This document shows positions 27,601 through 38,485 of a stretch of 64,000 nt of DNA, piece after piece. The stretch's first letter is position 1. Each line of letters starts with the position of its first letter. A model generated the notes under the pieces. That model did not search any database, was not told the origin of the DNA, and was given only the letters and a program-made list of their open reading frames with translations. Made by a program: the position numbers and the translations under genes. Source of the DNA: Schizochytrium sp. TIO01 (taxonomy: Eukaryota; Sar; Bigyra; Thraustochytrida; Thraustochytriidae); assembly GCA_004764695.1 (NCBI GenBank), contig SMSO01000031.1, forward strand, positions 1,721,048 through 1,785,047. The letters run 5' to 3'.

Positions 27601-30600
27601 TTTGTTTTATTTTTTATTTTTTAAATAAAATAAAAATAGAAATTTACAAAGAAAGGTTGGAAAAATACACCAAGACACATCCCAAAACGTTGCTTTTTTG
27701 GTGCTATGCAAATCTCCCCAGTATATTGACAAAACCTCTTTGCATACCAAACATTCGAGCGTTCCTCCTTTTTACAGTACAAGTGGTGTCTGCAGCCGAC
27801 GTTTTGTGTTTTCTTCTTTGTTACTTTTCTTTCTGAGTTAAAAATAAATAATTTTTATTTTTTTTAAAGTTAAAATATATAATTAAGAATTGTTTATAAA
27901 AATTAAAGCCATGGATAATAGTTTCTTATCTTTGGTGGCGGTGGGCGGTAAGAAAGTCTATGCTCAACTATCTAGGCTACTTAAAATCATTACTTTATTA
28001 ATATGCTCGGTAGTATAAACACATAAACGTCAGAGCTTATATATAGCTCCTAGCAAAGAGGGCTATATTTCCCATCTAAAGTGTCTCCTTCCTCAATTCA
28101 CCCCTTGCTGCCAAATCAAAGTAACAAAAATATCAAACTGAGAGAATCACAAATGACAGTAGTATCCATAAGAAGTTCAAGCATCTGACGCCAGCACTTC
28201 ACAACTACAATCATAGATCACATGAAGTTCTTGAGAGTGGAGCGTTTCCAAGCTTTGTGATTGCTGTGTAACCAACCAAATCGATATCGTCAGCATATAG
28301 AATCGGTGACCCTTCCCAGTTCTACTACCTAGGTAGGTGGGGCCTACTAGTAGTTATGCGATAGAAATAAAACGTGTAGGTATGTAGGTCTGTCTACTCA
28401 TGAAACGTGGTTAAGTTTTCTTATTGACCGCTGAGTTAAGCATAAGCAATAAGCAAGCAAGCAAATAAATCAACAGAAACAGAATCAAATAGTTATATTA
28501 TAATTCATGGTGATCAAATTCACAAGCTTTGATGGAATCCAACTGTTGTTTTAAGTCATCCTTATGCTCTGAAAATGGATACCGTATGCCCTAAAAGGCT
28601 GTTAGTCTTCCGAACACCACAGTGACGAGCCCAGTAGCAAATGTTTTGCGAAACCCAGAACTACATGCGAGAGGCGATTTGCGCCAATATACTACGGTGC
28701 GGCCAGGAGGGTCCATTCAAGGTATATCCTAATGATCATTATGATGGTCACGAAAATTACCAGGTCCTATCTTTAAGTAAAATGCTGCTTATTTGCCAAT
28801 TAGATCAACGTCATCCAGACAATGATTTGGGAAACAAGCTTGCAACTCAAAGAGTAAGAGGACCAACTTCAACAAAACCACCATCGCCGAGGTAGATCTA
28901 CTGAGAACTTGCATTCAAGCTTAGAGACGGCACAGAGAAACAAAAAGGAAGAAGAAGAATACATAAAACCAAGAATTCATCCACACCATTAAAACTATCT
29001 ATGAGCATCGTTATCGCTGGCCCAAGGCTCTGTACAAAGTCATCTCCACTGATTGCAATGAGCGACCCCGTGTGTGGCGAGATTCTGCAATTGCGTAGCA
29101 GCTGCTGCAAGTCCGAGGTTCACTGATAGTAGTACTTCTCTGGTCTCCACTCCTTTTCATCCTAGCCACTCGCTCGTTGACCATAAAGAGGGCAGTACCC
29201 AGGTATTCAGAGAGACGCCCATATTATCACAGGCTGTGACTATTGCAGTAGATGGTAGGTACCTAACTAGAGAAAGAAAGCAAAGGCAAAAAGGGGGTGT
29301 GAGTGGTAGGTAATGATAGTAGTACTCAGATCAACCTCCTCATACCAAACTTGAATCATGGTGGTAGTAACCCATGACTTTTCCAACGAGCGAGCATGCC
29401 CGCCTGTAGCCAATTAGCAGACTAGCAATATCGTTGGGCGAGGATCAAAGCACGCAAAGTTGACGCCAGCTATGCCTTCAATATGAGGAGCGAGCGACAG
29501 CCGGCTTTCTTTCTTTCTTTCCCTTTCCTTCATTCTTTGGAGTGCCATGCATCTTGCCCAGTGCCTCCGTTAGTCGCATGGGTAACTAGTCCTATGCACT
29601 ACCGAATTTGATGCGTGAGATGCGAGGTATGAGGGAGGTCCTTCCCTGTCAGGGAACGATCCAGTAGCTTTTTGGTTTCTGTATTAAAATGCTGGCAGCC
29701 ATAAACATCGTAGAATATCTGAGCTCGTTGTTCTCTTTCTCTGTACAGAGTTTCCATTCTTCAATCAGGTCAGATACCAACCTACTTTGTACCTCGTTTC
29801 ATATAATAATTCATGAGTAAACGAAAAGAACCTTTTCTAAACTCTTTTTTTAAAATATGCAATTTTTAATGAAAGTTAAAGTCCTCAGCCAACACAAACA
29901 TAAAAAACATTTCGGTGAACTGCCCTCTAGGGATCCTCTACCTCCCTCTAGGCCTGGTCATCGCCTCCGCGGGCGCTCCTCTCAGCTACGACCCAATATG
30001 GTCATCTTTACATACTCGTATTGTATTCTGGATCACACAAACCAAACCCGCCTAGGCCCCTCCTACTCCCTCCTTAGTAGCGTGCTGTCCTAGGGCAATA
30101 GGTAGCTAGGTGTTGAAGAGTAGGTATGATAGGACTCTTTCTCTCTCTCTCTCTCTCTAACTGGGTACCCATATAGAAAGAAATGAATGAGACTCTCGTT
30201 GAGCATAATAGGCAGGTAGGTATCATAACACTTATTAGTACCAACCAGAATAATTTTATTTGTCTGAATGAAATGTGTGGCATATGAGTAGTACTTCCTA
30301 CCTCGTTGGTACGAGTGGAGAAAGGAGAGCAGCAATACTACTTCTCTTGTGCAGAGACACCGCTGGCCGTGAGCGAGCTGAGCGGTACCGGTGCGAGGCG
30401 GCGAGGGCGGACCCTTTCTCCGCTCGCGCTCTCGCCATCCTCACCCCATTGGCCCTCCCCTCGGCGACACAGGTGTCCCGAAGGCGGTGCGGTGGGCGAG
30501 GTGGCACCTCTCGCGCTCTTGAGAGGCGGCGAGCTTGCTTCAATTCTTTTCAAATCTCGCCCTAGAATTGACTCCTTTTGGCTTCACAGGCTCGCTCCGC

Positions 30601-30943
30601 TCCAACAGCTTGCTTGCAGGCCTTGCGTACTTGTAAGCCTTTGCAGAGAGATCTTCTGGGGACCCCAGCGACGCGGCTTGGACAAGTTGCCCAGGAGTGC
30701 GGAATCAAGAGCAGGCGCTTTTCGCTGATAGACCTCGACTCTTTCATTTGTCTATTTCCTTCGAATTTCCGAGTACGGACGATTGAGGAATTGGAGGAAT
30801 TCTTTGGCGATTGTGCTGCAACTCACAAACTAAATCTTCGTTGTACTACTCAAATCTGGTCTTCGAAGTGCTCCAATTAAGCATACAGCTAGTACATCAA
30901 CGTGCTATCTCACCTAATCATCTGACGAAACTAATAGGGCAAA
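24645..30943. other. 6.3-kb gene-poor, AT-rich region
   Basis: No long reading frame, domain, RNA gene or transposase was found on either strand. Visible features are a GC-rich patch at about 24985-25140 containing the near-palindrome CTAGCACGCTAG, a 14-C homopolymer at 26992-27005, the doubled word CCCCGGATCC at 27043-27060, an (AGCA)n run near 28450 and a (TC)n run at 30137-30160. The GC-rich 30340-30560 segment and short frames up to 30880 are probably the promoter and leader of the BTB-WD40 gene. Short exons of a fragmented gene could be hidden at 28.6-29.3 kb. Confidence 0.45.
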
Positions 30944-33907
30944 ATGCTCTTTGATGGTATTCCCGAGGCTCGCCGCCAGCGTTTTGATACTTATGCGCTG
31001 GAGCAACCACTGCCGACATCAACGCCGCCGGCACCAAACTCGCCGTCTCCGAGCATTTCTGCCAGCAGCGCTTCTGGTGTACGTCCTGTGAGCCCAAGCT
31101 CAATTTCAAGAGCGCGGTCTCCTTGCGAGGATGGCCATGACGCTAGTAGCATCATTGCTGCCAACAACACCAGCAGCAGTAGCGTCGGCAATAACGTGAA
31201 CAATGCAGCTCACAAGGTCTCGGTATACAAGAGCAACCAACACGACACTGATCTCCGTAACAAACTCGCTGCCGCATGGACTGCCAAACATGGTCTAGAT
31301 CTCGTGGTCTTTGTGAAATGTATTGCGCCCCGCGAGGATGTTTTGCGTGAGTTCAAGGGAAAGCCCATTGCATGCTTTGCTGATGGTCTCGCTAATATGC
31401 GCATGCATAGCATGGTTGTTACCTCAATGTCCCCACTTTTGCAACACACGCTTCGCGGCCTTCGCGCTATGAACCGAGTCGCAGCATCATCCACGAACCA
31501 GGCGCTCAACAACAACCTTTCCAGTCTGCTTGCCGCACAAAAGTCAAAACTCAAAACAAAGTCCATCCTGCCGGATGGCGCTGAAATGGTGGATAAACAG
31601 ATTATGCAAGAGTCTGGGCTCACCCCAACCTTTGAAGGTATCTCATGCTTCTCACTCGATAGCGCCCATGTGGAGGGTATGGCTTTTTTCAGAGCTATCA
31701 ACTTCATTTATACTGGCTCGCTTGCTCTCTCTGATGCAAATGTATCTGAAACTTTGCGCGCTTGTCACTTTCTTGGCCTCCAAGGCGGTGTCGACCTGTG
31801 TGTGGAGTACCTTTTACAAAAACTTCAGCCGTGCAATGCACTTCGTATCTGTGCCCTAGGCAACCTATTCGACTGTGGACGACTTGAAGAACTTGCTGAT
31901 GAGTATCTCAGTGATCACTTTATGCAAGTGACTCAGGAAACTGAGTGGCTTGAGCTTGCTTCTGACGCTGTAGAGCGTCTTTTGCGTCGCGATAACCTCA
32001 AGTGCTCAAGCGAGGCTTCAGTCGTGCGTGCCTTGGTTCGTTGGGCTAGCTATACTCCTGTAGATACACTCAAGCCCGTATCTGCAGACCGTGACAACAA
32101 CAATGGTACTGATAGCACTGACGGTGATATGACTGGTGGCAACAAGGCCTTAGCTTCTTCAACTTCATCTTCTTCGAAGAAGCGTACCAAACGACCACTC
32201 AGCTCGGGGTCCAGCAAACGTAACAGACCTTCATCATCGAACTCTCCCACTGGTGAATCTCATGATGCCGAGGATCCCAATGCGTCACTCGTCAATGGCG
32301 AGAGCGAGAAAGACGAAGAAACAGGTTCTGTCTCTGCCACGACAGCAGCAGGAGCAGTAGCAACAGCGGATGGTTCAACAGATGCCTCTAAGCTTGATCA
32401 AGAACAACAGGCTGAAGATAAGAAGGCAAACTTATTTAAAGAGGACGATGACGAAAACGAAAACGGCCAAGACGCTGACGACGAGGAAGAGGATGATGAC
32501 GACGATGATGACCTTGATGATGACGACGATGATGACGACGATGATGAGGAGGAAGAAGAGGATCGTAAGAAAGCATTTGCCCGTATTCTTGAGAATGGAT
32601 CGATCAGATTCGCGCATTTGAGTGACGAGGAAATCGAGCACTTGAACCAGGAGCTAGAGGACACGCCCGATCTTCTCGAGATTTGGAAGCGCACGATTGG
32701 CTGGGAAAAGGTCAAGCGTGAGCGTCGTGCGGAGCGTATTGCACGGGTCCAAGTCGCGGACGACGATGTCCAAGCACCGGTCATGAATGGCTCTGGTATG
32801 GCTCATAATGGAGAAACAGGTATCGCTAATGACGACGCCATGGACACAACCAACAATGATGATGAAGACGACGACGACGATGCTGAAACCGCTGGCGAAG
32901 AAAACGATGCTGATGACGACGATGATGATGATCATGCCATCCCCAACTTGCGTCGCTATGAAATGGCTCGGGGGAGCCAGGTCAAGGACGACAAGTGCGA
33001 GTTTCTCCTCGAGGGGCATGGGGGCTATGTTTATGCTGTGACCGAGTCTCCATCTGGAAACCTAGTATCTGGTTCTCGTGATCAAACCATTCGGGTGTGG
33101 CCTCAGCCAGCATGCGAACATAAACCTGGTACAGAACTAGTTCTCGAAGGGCACTCAGAGCGCGTCTTTGGCCTTCTTACTTTAAGTAATGGCAAGGTTG
33201 CTTCTTGCTCTTTTGATCAAACCATTCGCATCTGGAACTCTGAAACGTGGGTTTGCGAGCATGTCCTTGAGGGCCATACTGGATGGGTTGTGGCTATCGC
33301 CGAGGTGGCCGGCTGCCTTGTGTCAGGGTCCGCTGATAATACCATCAAGGTATGGAACATTGACACCTGGCAATGCGAGAGAACTTTGACTGGTCACACT
33401 GATCATGTATACGGTGTCTGTCGCGTCACGGTTCGTCATAAAGGTCGCACGTGTGACCTTTTGGCGACCGGTTCTCAAGACGCGACTGTAAAGCTTTGGA
33501 ACCCTCGCCGTAACTGGCGTCTCATCAAGACCCTCCGTGGTCATCGCAGCTCGATTCGCTCAATCAAGCAAGTTGGCAATTTTCTGGCCACTGCTTCAGC
33601 TGACCGCACAATCCGCCTTTGGCATCTTCGCGATCATGTGTTTTGCAAGCCTGCTGGCAAACTCATCGGTCATTCTGATGTTGTGGAGACCCTCGTCTGC
33701 ATTCCATGCCCTGATGGAGGGAAGCCGCTCGTCGGTTCTGCCTCGCGTGACAATTGCATCAAAATTTGGAACACTGAAACTAAGCTTTGTGTAAAGACTT
33801 TGGTGGGTCACCGCAGTTGGGTCAAGTCTCTCTTTGTTCTGTCCTCTGGCAAGCTTGCATCTGCTTCGGCCGACAAGACCGTCCGTGTCTGGGATCTCAG
33901 CGAATAA
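30944..33907 (+). CDS. BTB-BACK-WD40 protein with long acidic linker
   Basis: Single-exon, 987 residues from ATG 30944 (AAAATGC context). The N-terminal 100 residues are Ser/Pro-rich. A BTB/POZ domain (about 118-285) shows MRMHSMVVTSMSPLL and FFRAINFIYTGSLALSD, the usual fold landmarks. A BACK-like helical region (about 285-370, DEYLSDHFMQV...VVRALVRWASY) follows. A disordered Ser/Thr segment and two highly acidic blocks come next (poly-Asp/Glu near 500-545 and 640-665). Seven WD40 repeats (about 680-987) each start with L-x-G-H and end near xWN/xWD, enough to close one propeller. BTB-BACK proteins usually serve as Cullin-3 adaptors; most use Kelch propellers as substrate receptor, so a WD40 propeller is the unusual part. 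The CUL3-adaptor role is inferred. Confidence 0.92.
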   Translation: MLFDGIPEARRQRFDTYALEQPLPTSTPPAPNSPSPSISASSASGVRPVSPSSISRARSPCEDGHDASSIIAANNTSSSSVGNNVNNAAHKVSVYKSNQHDTDLRNKLAAAWTAKHGLDLVVFVKCIAPREDVLREFKGKPIACFADGLANMRMHSMVVTSMSPLLQHTLRGLRAMNRVAASSTNQALNNNLSSLLAAQKSKLKTKSILPDGAEMVDKQIMQESGLTPTFEGISCFSLDSAHVEGMAFFRAINFIYTGSLALSDANVSETLRACHFLGLQGGVDLCVEYLLQKLQPCNALRICALGNLFDCGRLEELADEYLSDHFMQVTQETEWLELASDAVERLLRRDNLKCSSEASVVRALVRWASYTPVDTLKPVSADRDNNNGTDSTDGDMTGGNKALASSTSSSSKKRTKRPLSSGSSKRNRPSSSNSPTGESHDAEDPNASLVNGESEKDEETGSVSATTAAGAVATADGSTDASKLDQEQQAEDKKANLFKEDDDENENGQDADDEEEDDDDDDDLDDDDDDDDDDEEEEEDRKKAFARILENGSIRFAHLSDEEIEHLNQELEDTPDLLEIWKRTIGWEKVKRERRAERIARVQVADDDVQAPVMNGSGMAHNGETGIANDDAMDTTNNDDEDDDDDAETAGEENDADDDDDDDHAIPNLRRYEMARGSQVKDDKCEFLLEGHGGYVYAVTESPSGNLVSGSRDQTIRVWPQPACEHKPGTELVLEGHSERVFGLLTLSNGKVASCSFDQTIRIWNSETWVCEHVLEGHTGWVVAIAEVAGCLVSGSADNTIKVWNIDTWQCERTLTGHTDHVYGVCRVTVRHKGRTCDLLATGSQDATVKLWNPRRNWRLIKTLRGHRSSIRSIKQVGNFLATASADRTIRLWHLRDHVFCKPAGKLIGHSDVVETLVCIPCPDGGKPLVGSASRDNCIKIWNTETKLCVKTLVGHRSWVKSLFVLSSGKLASASADKTVRVWDLSE

Positions 33908-35397
33908 ACAGTTTGCATAAGTTGTCTGTTGTGAAGATTACCTGGAGTGTCGGCCTTATGTCTCCAGCCCAGTGTGACCTCCTCTCTCTCGTGACGCTGT
34001 ATGTTTGATTAACATATCCTCACGTACTTACTTTCCCCTTTATTATTCATTATTGTAGCAAGCAAGTAGATTCTCTTTTCTCAAACGTCGTGCCGTAGTT
34101 TTCGGCTCGTTTCCATCGTAGAACCACATACGGCCCTTAGAACTAATGCAACGCTACACCCATATTATTTCGGACTTTTCACAATGAACTATTTCTTCTA
34201 TTTGTCTTGAACTTTTCATCTTGTCACCTCGCCGTAGTGGCAGTCTCCCATCTTGGTTCTATCTAATTACTTTATAGCTGCATGTTACTAGCTAGTACAA
34301 ATCATCAGCATCCGTTGGCACTTTTGGAAAAAAAAATGTCATATCCTTCTTATCTTGCTGTTTTTCAATATGATGTCTTACAGAGAAAACCAAACAGAAA
34401 ACAATTTCTTCATGTGCTCCTATAGATGAATTTTACAAAAGGCCCCTGACTAAATGTTCAGAGCTGCGATTCTCCAGTGAAAGATATTGTTTGATGGGAT
34501 ATTTCAACAAGAGTTCGCGCATGAAATAGAAAAAATTCAAAACAAGCAATGGCCAAAGATATAACGGGGGCGCAATGTTCTCCATTTTATAAAACATTTC
34601 TTCATTTAACCACTGACGAACTTTAAAAGGCACCCAGAATTTTGCTAGTAAAAGTGCTAGTAGGTAGATACCCGTTTGTAAAGAAAGGAAGTAATGTACA
34701 CTGTCGGACCTTTACGAAAACACGGCGATATCTTTCCGTAAACAATGACCCCACAGTCGACGAGGATCTTCTACTATAGTACTATTACCTACTTGCGTAC
34801 ACATGAGAATGTGTTCAACATTTTCATTGTAACTAAGATAAGGAGCAATTGACCAGTGATTTGTACTAATGAGGTTAACTATGGCTCTCTATCTTCTTAT
34901 CACGAGCTGTGAATCAAATCGAACAAGAGCCAAACACAGAAATACAATAGAAATAGGGTGATGATAAAAAAAATGCACATAAAAATTCAACATGTCATTA
35001 TGTTTAGAACGGCCTATACTAGTCCCACCATGACGAGTCGCAAGAAATCTTCATGGGGAATGATCCGTTTTTATGATGGAAATAAAGAAAAGCAAAGCAT
35101 GAAAGGGACATGTTGGGAGCGATTGCTGTTGGAGTGATAGTGATGACAAACAACAAGCGCGGGACGTCGCGGGCAACCGTAGAAACCGCAAAAGGGTGGA
35201 CATGCGAATAGTGAACCAACCAAGAACTGTTGCAAGTTTGCTTGGTCCAGCTAGTCTTCCCTTGTGAGCAGCATCTGTAGCAGCTAGCTTGTATAAAGAA
35301 AGAAAGAAAGAAAGAATGGATGAAGGGGCGGGGCATGAGACGGTTTGGATTTAATTTGGAAAAGACACACAAGCGCTATTTGCGGATGGCAAAGGGC
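33908..35397. other. Convergent intergenic region
   Basis: AT-rich 3' flanks of the BTB-WD40 gene (plus) and TPI (minus). A (GAAA)n run at 35297-35316 lies 80 bp beyond the TPI stop. No gene was recognised. Confidence 0.5.
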
Positions 35398-36153
35398 TTA
35401 GTTGGCCGGGGCCTGGCAGATCTTGACGAACTCGGGCTTGAGAGAGGCACCACCAACGAGGAAGCCGTCGATGTCCTCCTTCTTGATGAGCTCGTCGCAG
35501 TTCTTTTCAGTGACGGAGCCACCGTAGAGGATACGGGTCTCAGCAGCAACCTTCTCAGAGACGTTCTTCTTGAGCCAGTCGCGGAGCTCGGCGTGGACCT
35601 CCTGGGCCTGCTCGGGAGAGGCAGTCTTGCCAGTGCCAATGGCCCACACGGGCTCGTAGGCAAGAACCATGTCGCTCCACATGGACTCCTCCTTGAGGGA
35701 GGCGAGGTAACCCTGCATCTGCTCAGTGATCACAGACATGGTCTGACCGTTCTCGCGGTGCTCGAGCTTCTCACCAATGCAGCCAATGACTGTGAGGCCC
35801 TTGGAGACGGCGTAGGCGGCCTTCTCACCAATGAGGGCGCTGGTCTCGCCCTTCTCGCGGCGCTCGGAGTGGCCAACAATGGAGAACTCGAGACCAAGGT
35901 CCACGAGCATGTCAGCGCTGGTCTCGCCAGTAAAGGCTCCAGAGCCGGCGTTCCAGCAATCCTGGGCACCAACCATGATCTCAGAGCGCATGTTCTTGCG
36001 AACATAGTCGAGGTGGACCATAGAGGGGGCCACGCCGACCTGGACGTTCTTGCTCAGAGCAGCGCCGTTGAGGGTGCTCATGATACCGTCGAGCATCTTG
36101 CGGGAGCCATTGAGCTTGAAGTTTCCGCACACGAGGGGAATACGGCTGGCCAT
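35398..36153 (-). CDS. TPI: Triosephosphate isomerase
   Basis: 251 residues, single exon, ATG at 36153 (MASRIPLVCGNFKLNGSRK). The frame opens further only with TTG, and the ATG gives the family's usual length (about 250). It interconverts dihydroxyacetone phosphate and glyceraldehyde 3-phosphate in glycolysis. The active site is complete: Lys in NFKLN (most TPIs have NWKMN), the electrophilic His in IVGHSERR, the catalytic Glu in AYEPVWAIGTGKTA (with the phosphate-gripping loop 6), and the C-terminal phosphate motifs LYGGSV and GFLVGGASL. No N-terminal targeting extension is visible, so it is probably cytosolic. Codon use is strongly G/C-ending, unlike the AT-rich polymerase block 2.3 kb away, which supports a highly expressed host gene. 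Confidence 0.97.
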   Translation of the reverse strand: MASRIPLVCGNFKLNGSRKMLDGIMSTLNGAALSKNVQVGVAPSMVHLDYVRKNMRSEIMVGAQDCWNAGSGAFTGETSADMLVDLGLEFSIVGHSERREKGETSALIGEKAAYAVSKGLTVIGCIGEKLEHRENGQTMSVITEQMQGYLASLKEESMWSDMVLAYEPVWAIGTGKTASPEQAQEVHAELRDWLKKNVSEKVAAETRILYGGSVTEKNCDELIKKEDIDGFLVGGASLKPEFVKICQAPAN

Positions 36154-38485
36154 TTTGCTTGAGTGTACTTGGTTTCGTTGGCTGACCCGGAATTTAGCAG
36201 ATGCTTCTTCAAATTGTGACAAAGTTCTTGGATGTCCTGGTGATTACGATTTGCTGTCTACTTTTTCAAATCGATGATGCTTTCTTGTTTCCTCAGAATC
36301 CTCAAGCTCCAAACGATCCTTTGCTCTTTTGTCACTTTCCCATTGTTTTCCTCCCGCCCCTCTGAACGCCTCTGCCTCCTTCCCGCGCCCCTCTCACTTC
36401 CTCACAAGCAATCTAATAAACTACGCATTGCCTCACAATCCATGCACGAAAACCTGGGAACTACACTCCCACCCCACTGCCCTACAAAACCACATACAAA
36501 TATCTCAAATGTTAGAATCCCCCCACTCACTCCTCTGTGAGGATAGGACCTTTTTCCTCTCGGATCCTTTTTCGGAAAGAAGGCCCCGTTCGAACACTCT
36601 TTCTCTCTGTCTCCTCTTTTCCCTAATCAAATAATGCTCGCATGCATTTTAGTACGCCTCCGCAACGCACTAGCAGGAAGACGGCGGCGTCTTTTATTCT
36701 CTCCCTCTGCCCCTCACCATCGCGTCCTAAAATACGTCGCTTCAGAACGCCCTAGCGAAAGCACTGCCGGGGCCTTAGTCATGCACTTTATTCGTAGTGC
36801 GCCCAGACGCGCAAATCCTGCCCGACCGAGTCGGCTGTCAGCAGGACATTTATAGGCGGGTCCTATCTCGCCGAAGAGGCCTCTCCGAAGGCCAAACAGC
36901 CGTTCCTCTGCCACGAAAACACGCTCCCTGCGAGCCCTGCTCTGCCCAGGTTGGCAGGCAACCGCGGTGTCGAGGCCGTCTGAGGAGGCATCCTAGAGCG
37001 ATGGCGGAGCGAAAGATAGCAAGAGAGAAAGAAAGAATGAGAGATAGCAAGAGAGAAAGAAAAGAACGAAAGAACGCGTATTTTAATCCTCCTTGGCGAG
37101 TCACGAATTGAATAAAATACGAAATTTGAAATTGAAGAGCCTAGCAGTGCCTAGTAGCACCCAGATAGGCCTGCTTACCGACCGGCCTAACTACGAATCT
37201 TCATTTGAATTTGAAAAGGAAAGGGCTCAAGAGAAAGAAAGGACTCACGAAAGAGCAGTAAAGTTGTTCTTTCGAGACAGCAAATCCAATTCAAACGCAA
37301 GTGCTGCAGGAACGGAGGATGCCTGCACTCGACTCGATGGCAGCGAGGCTGCAGGTACCCAGGGCGCTCGAGAGATCGACCAGGCGATGTAAGCTGATGC
37401 AGGATAGATTTGTGCTCAGGTGCGCCGCCGCGAAAGGCTTTTGGTTCATGACGCGCCCGACATCGGCGCTTTTCGGCCTCTGAAGTTCCAAGCTTTGAGG
37501 GCCTTTGCGCCATCATTTATTCCATCATCGCCACTATTGTTATGCCTCAGCTAAGGGTAGTATTAGGAGTACCCTGCTTGAATCAAGAACGATTCCCAAA
37601 ACTGCTGTACTAGTGTATGTACACAGCACTGCCAATCGCAGCCATTGATGACTTTGGGTGAGGCTGTCCGAGTCTGAGAAAGGGTTCTCGGATGGTTCGC
37701 AGGCGTGCTGCACCACGGAGATGGTTTGAGAATGGCTTGTGGGCTGCATCTTCCCGACCTTGAGAGAAATGTGGACAACGCAAATTATAATGAAAATCAG
37801 TTGCTCAGAAAGAACAGTCGGAACGAGACGATTATAGTATGGGTCAACCAACAGTGATGTTTTTGGTTTGGTTTGAGTACTTGCCCAAGTTGGAAAAACA
37901 AGATTGATAGGGATTGCCTCCTGATTATGCAAACCACAGCATGAAACGTAGGCACTAGGACCGTCTTTAGATATCGTACCTGTCTAACTTGATCATTGAT
38001 GGTGACGTAGTTCCAATGCTCGCTGTCTCGTTCATCACTCTCATGCCTATTTTTCATTTGAAATTCCTAACGAACAAAATATAAAATGAACCTAGCCAGC
38101 GCATGGTAAAGTCACTGTGATAGCTCCGACATCGTTGTTGCCCATCACAGTGGGAGAGCGCTGCCCTACATGGCGCCTGCTTGTTTTGCAGACAAAGTCA
38201 CAATCACTTACAAATGAATTGATTCACCCCCTTGATGACAATTAATCATCCCATCTGATAATTTCCTGATTAGGCTCAGAAGGAGAAGGGGCTGTAAAGG
38301 TACACGCTTCTGGTTCAAGTCATTTCGAAGGTCAGTTCTTACTTGAAGAAAGCTGTGACACAGATAGAGAGGAACCGGCAAATGCTGTGCAGTCCAATTT
38401 TGCTTGAACTCAATACCAGGAAGTTATAAATGCCGTTAATGGTCAAGTATGGTATTATAAGAACCATCGCTTTCCCGATGCATTT
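36154..38485. other. Spacer between TPI and the virus-like block; left junction probably here
   Basis: 36154-36630 is pyrimidine-rich TPI upstream sequence. 36630-37060 is locally GC-rich, and GAAA-rich sequence follows to 37080. A minus-strand frame at 37540-37932 (130 codons, no ATG start, no domain) may be an exon. A perfect 9-bp inverted repeat (CACTGTGAT 38113-38121, ATCACAGTG 38144-38152) lies 330 bp before the DNA polymerase start. No terminal repeat or target-site duplication marking an insertion edge was found by eye. Confidence 0.4.

Noticed and set aside
32398-32784. Poly-Ser frame on the minus strand
   Set aside because: Antisense of the Asp/Glu-rich linker of the BTB-WD40 protein.
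35320-36162. 280-codon plus-strand frame antisense to triosephosphate isomerase
   Set aside because: It is a shadow of a strongly G/C-ending coding gene; the minus strand has a complete TPI active site.
38101-38180. tRNA-like segment (CAGTGGGAGAGCGCTGCCC)
   Set aside because: It has a D-arm-like word but no T-arm GTTCRA box, no 7-nt anticodon loop and no matching acceptor stem.
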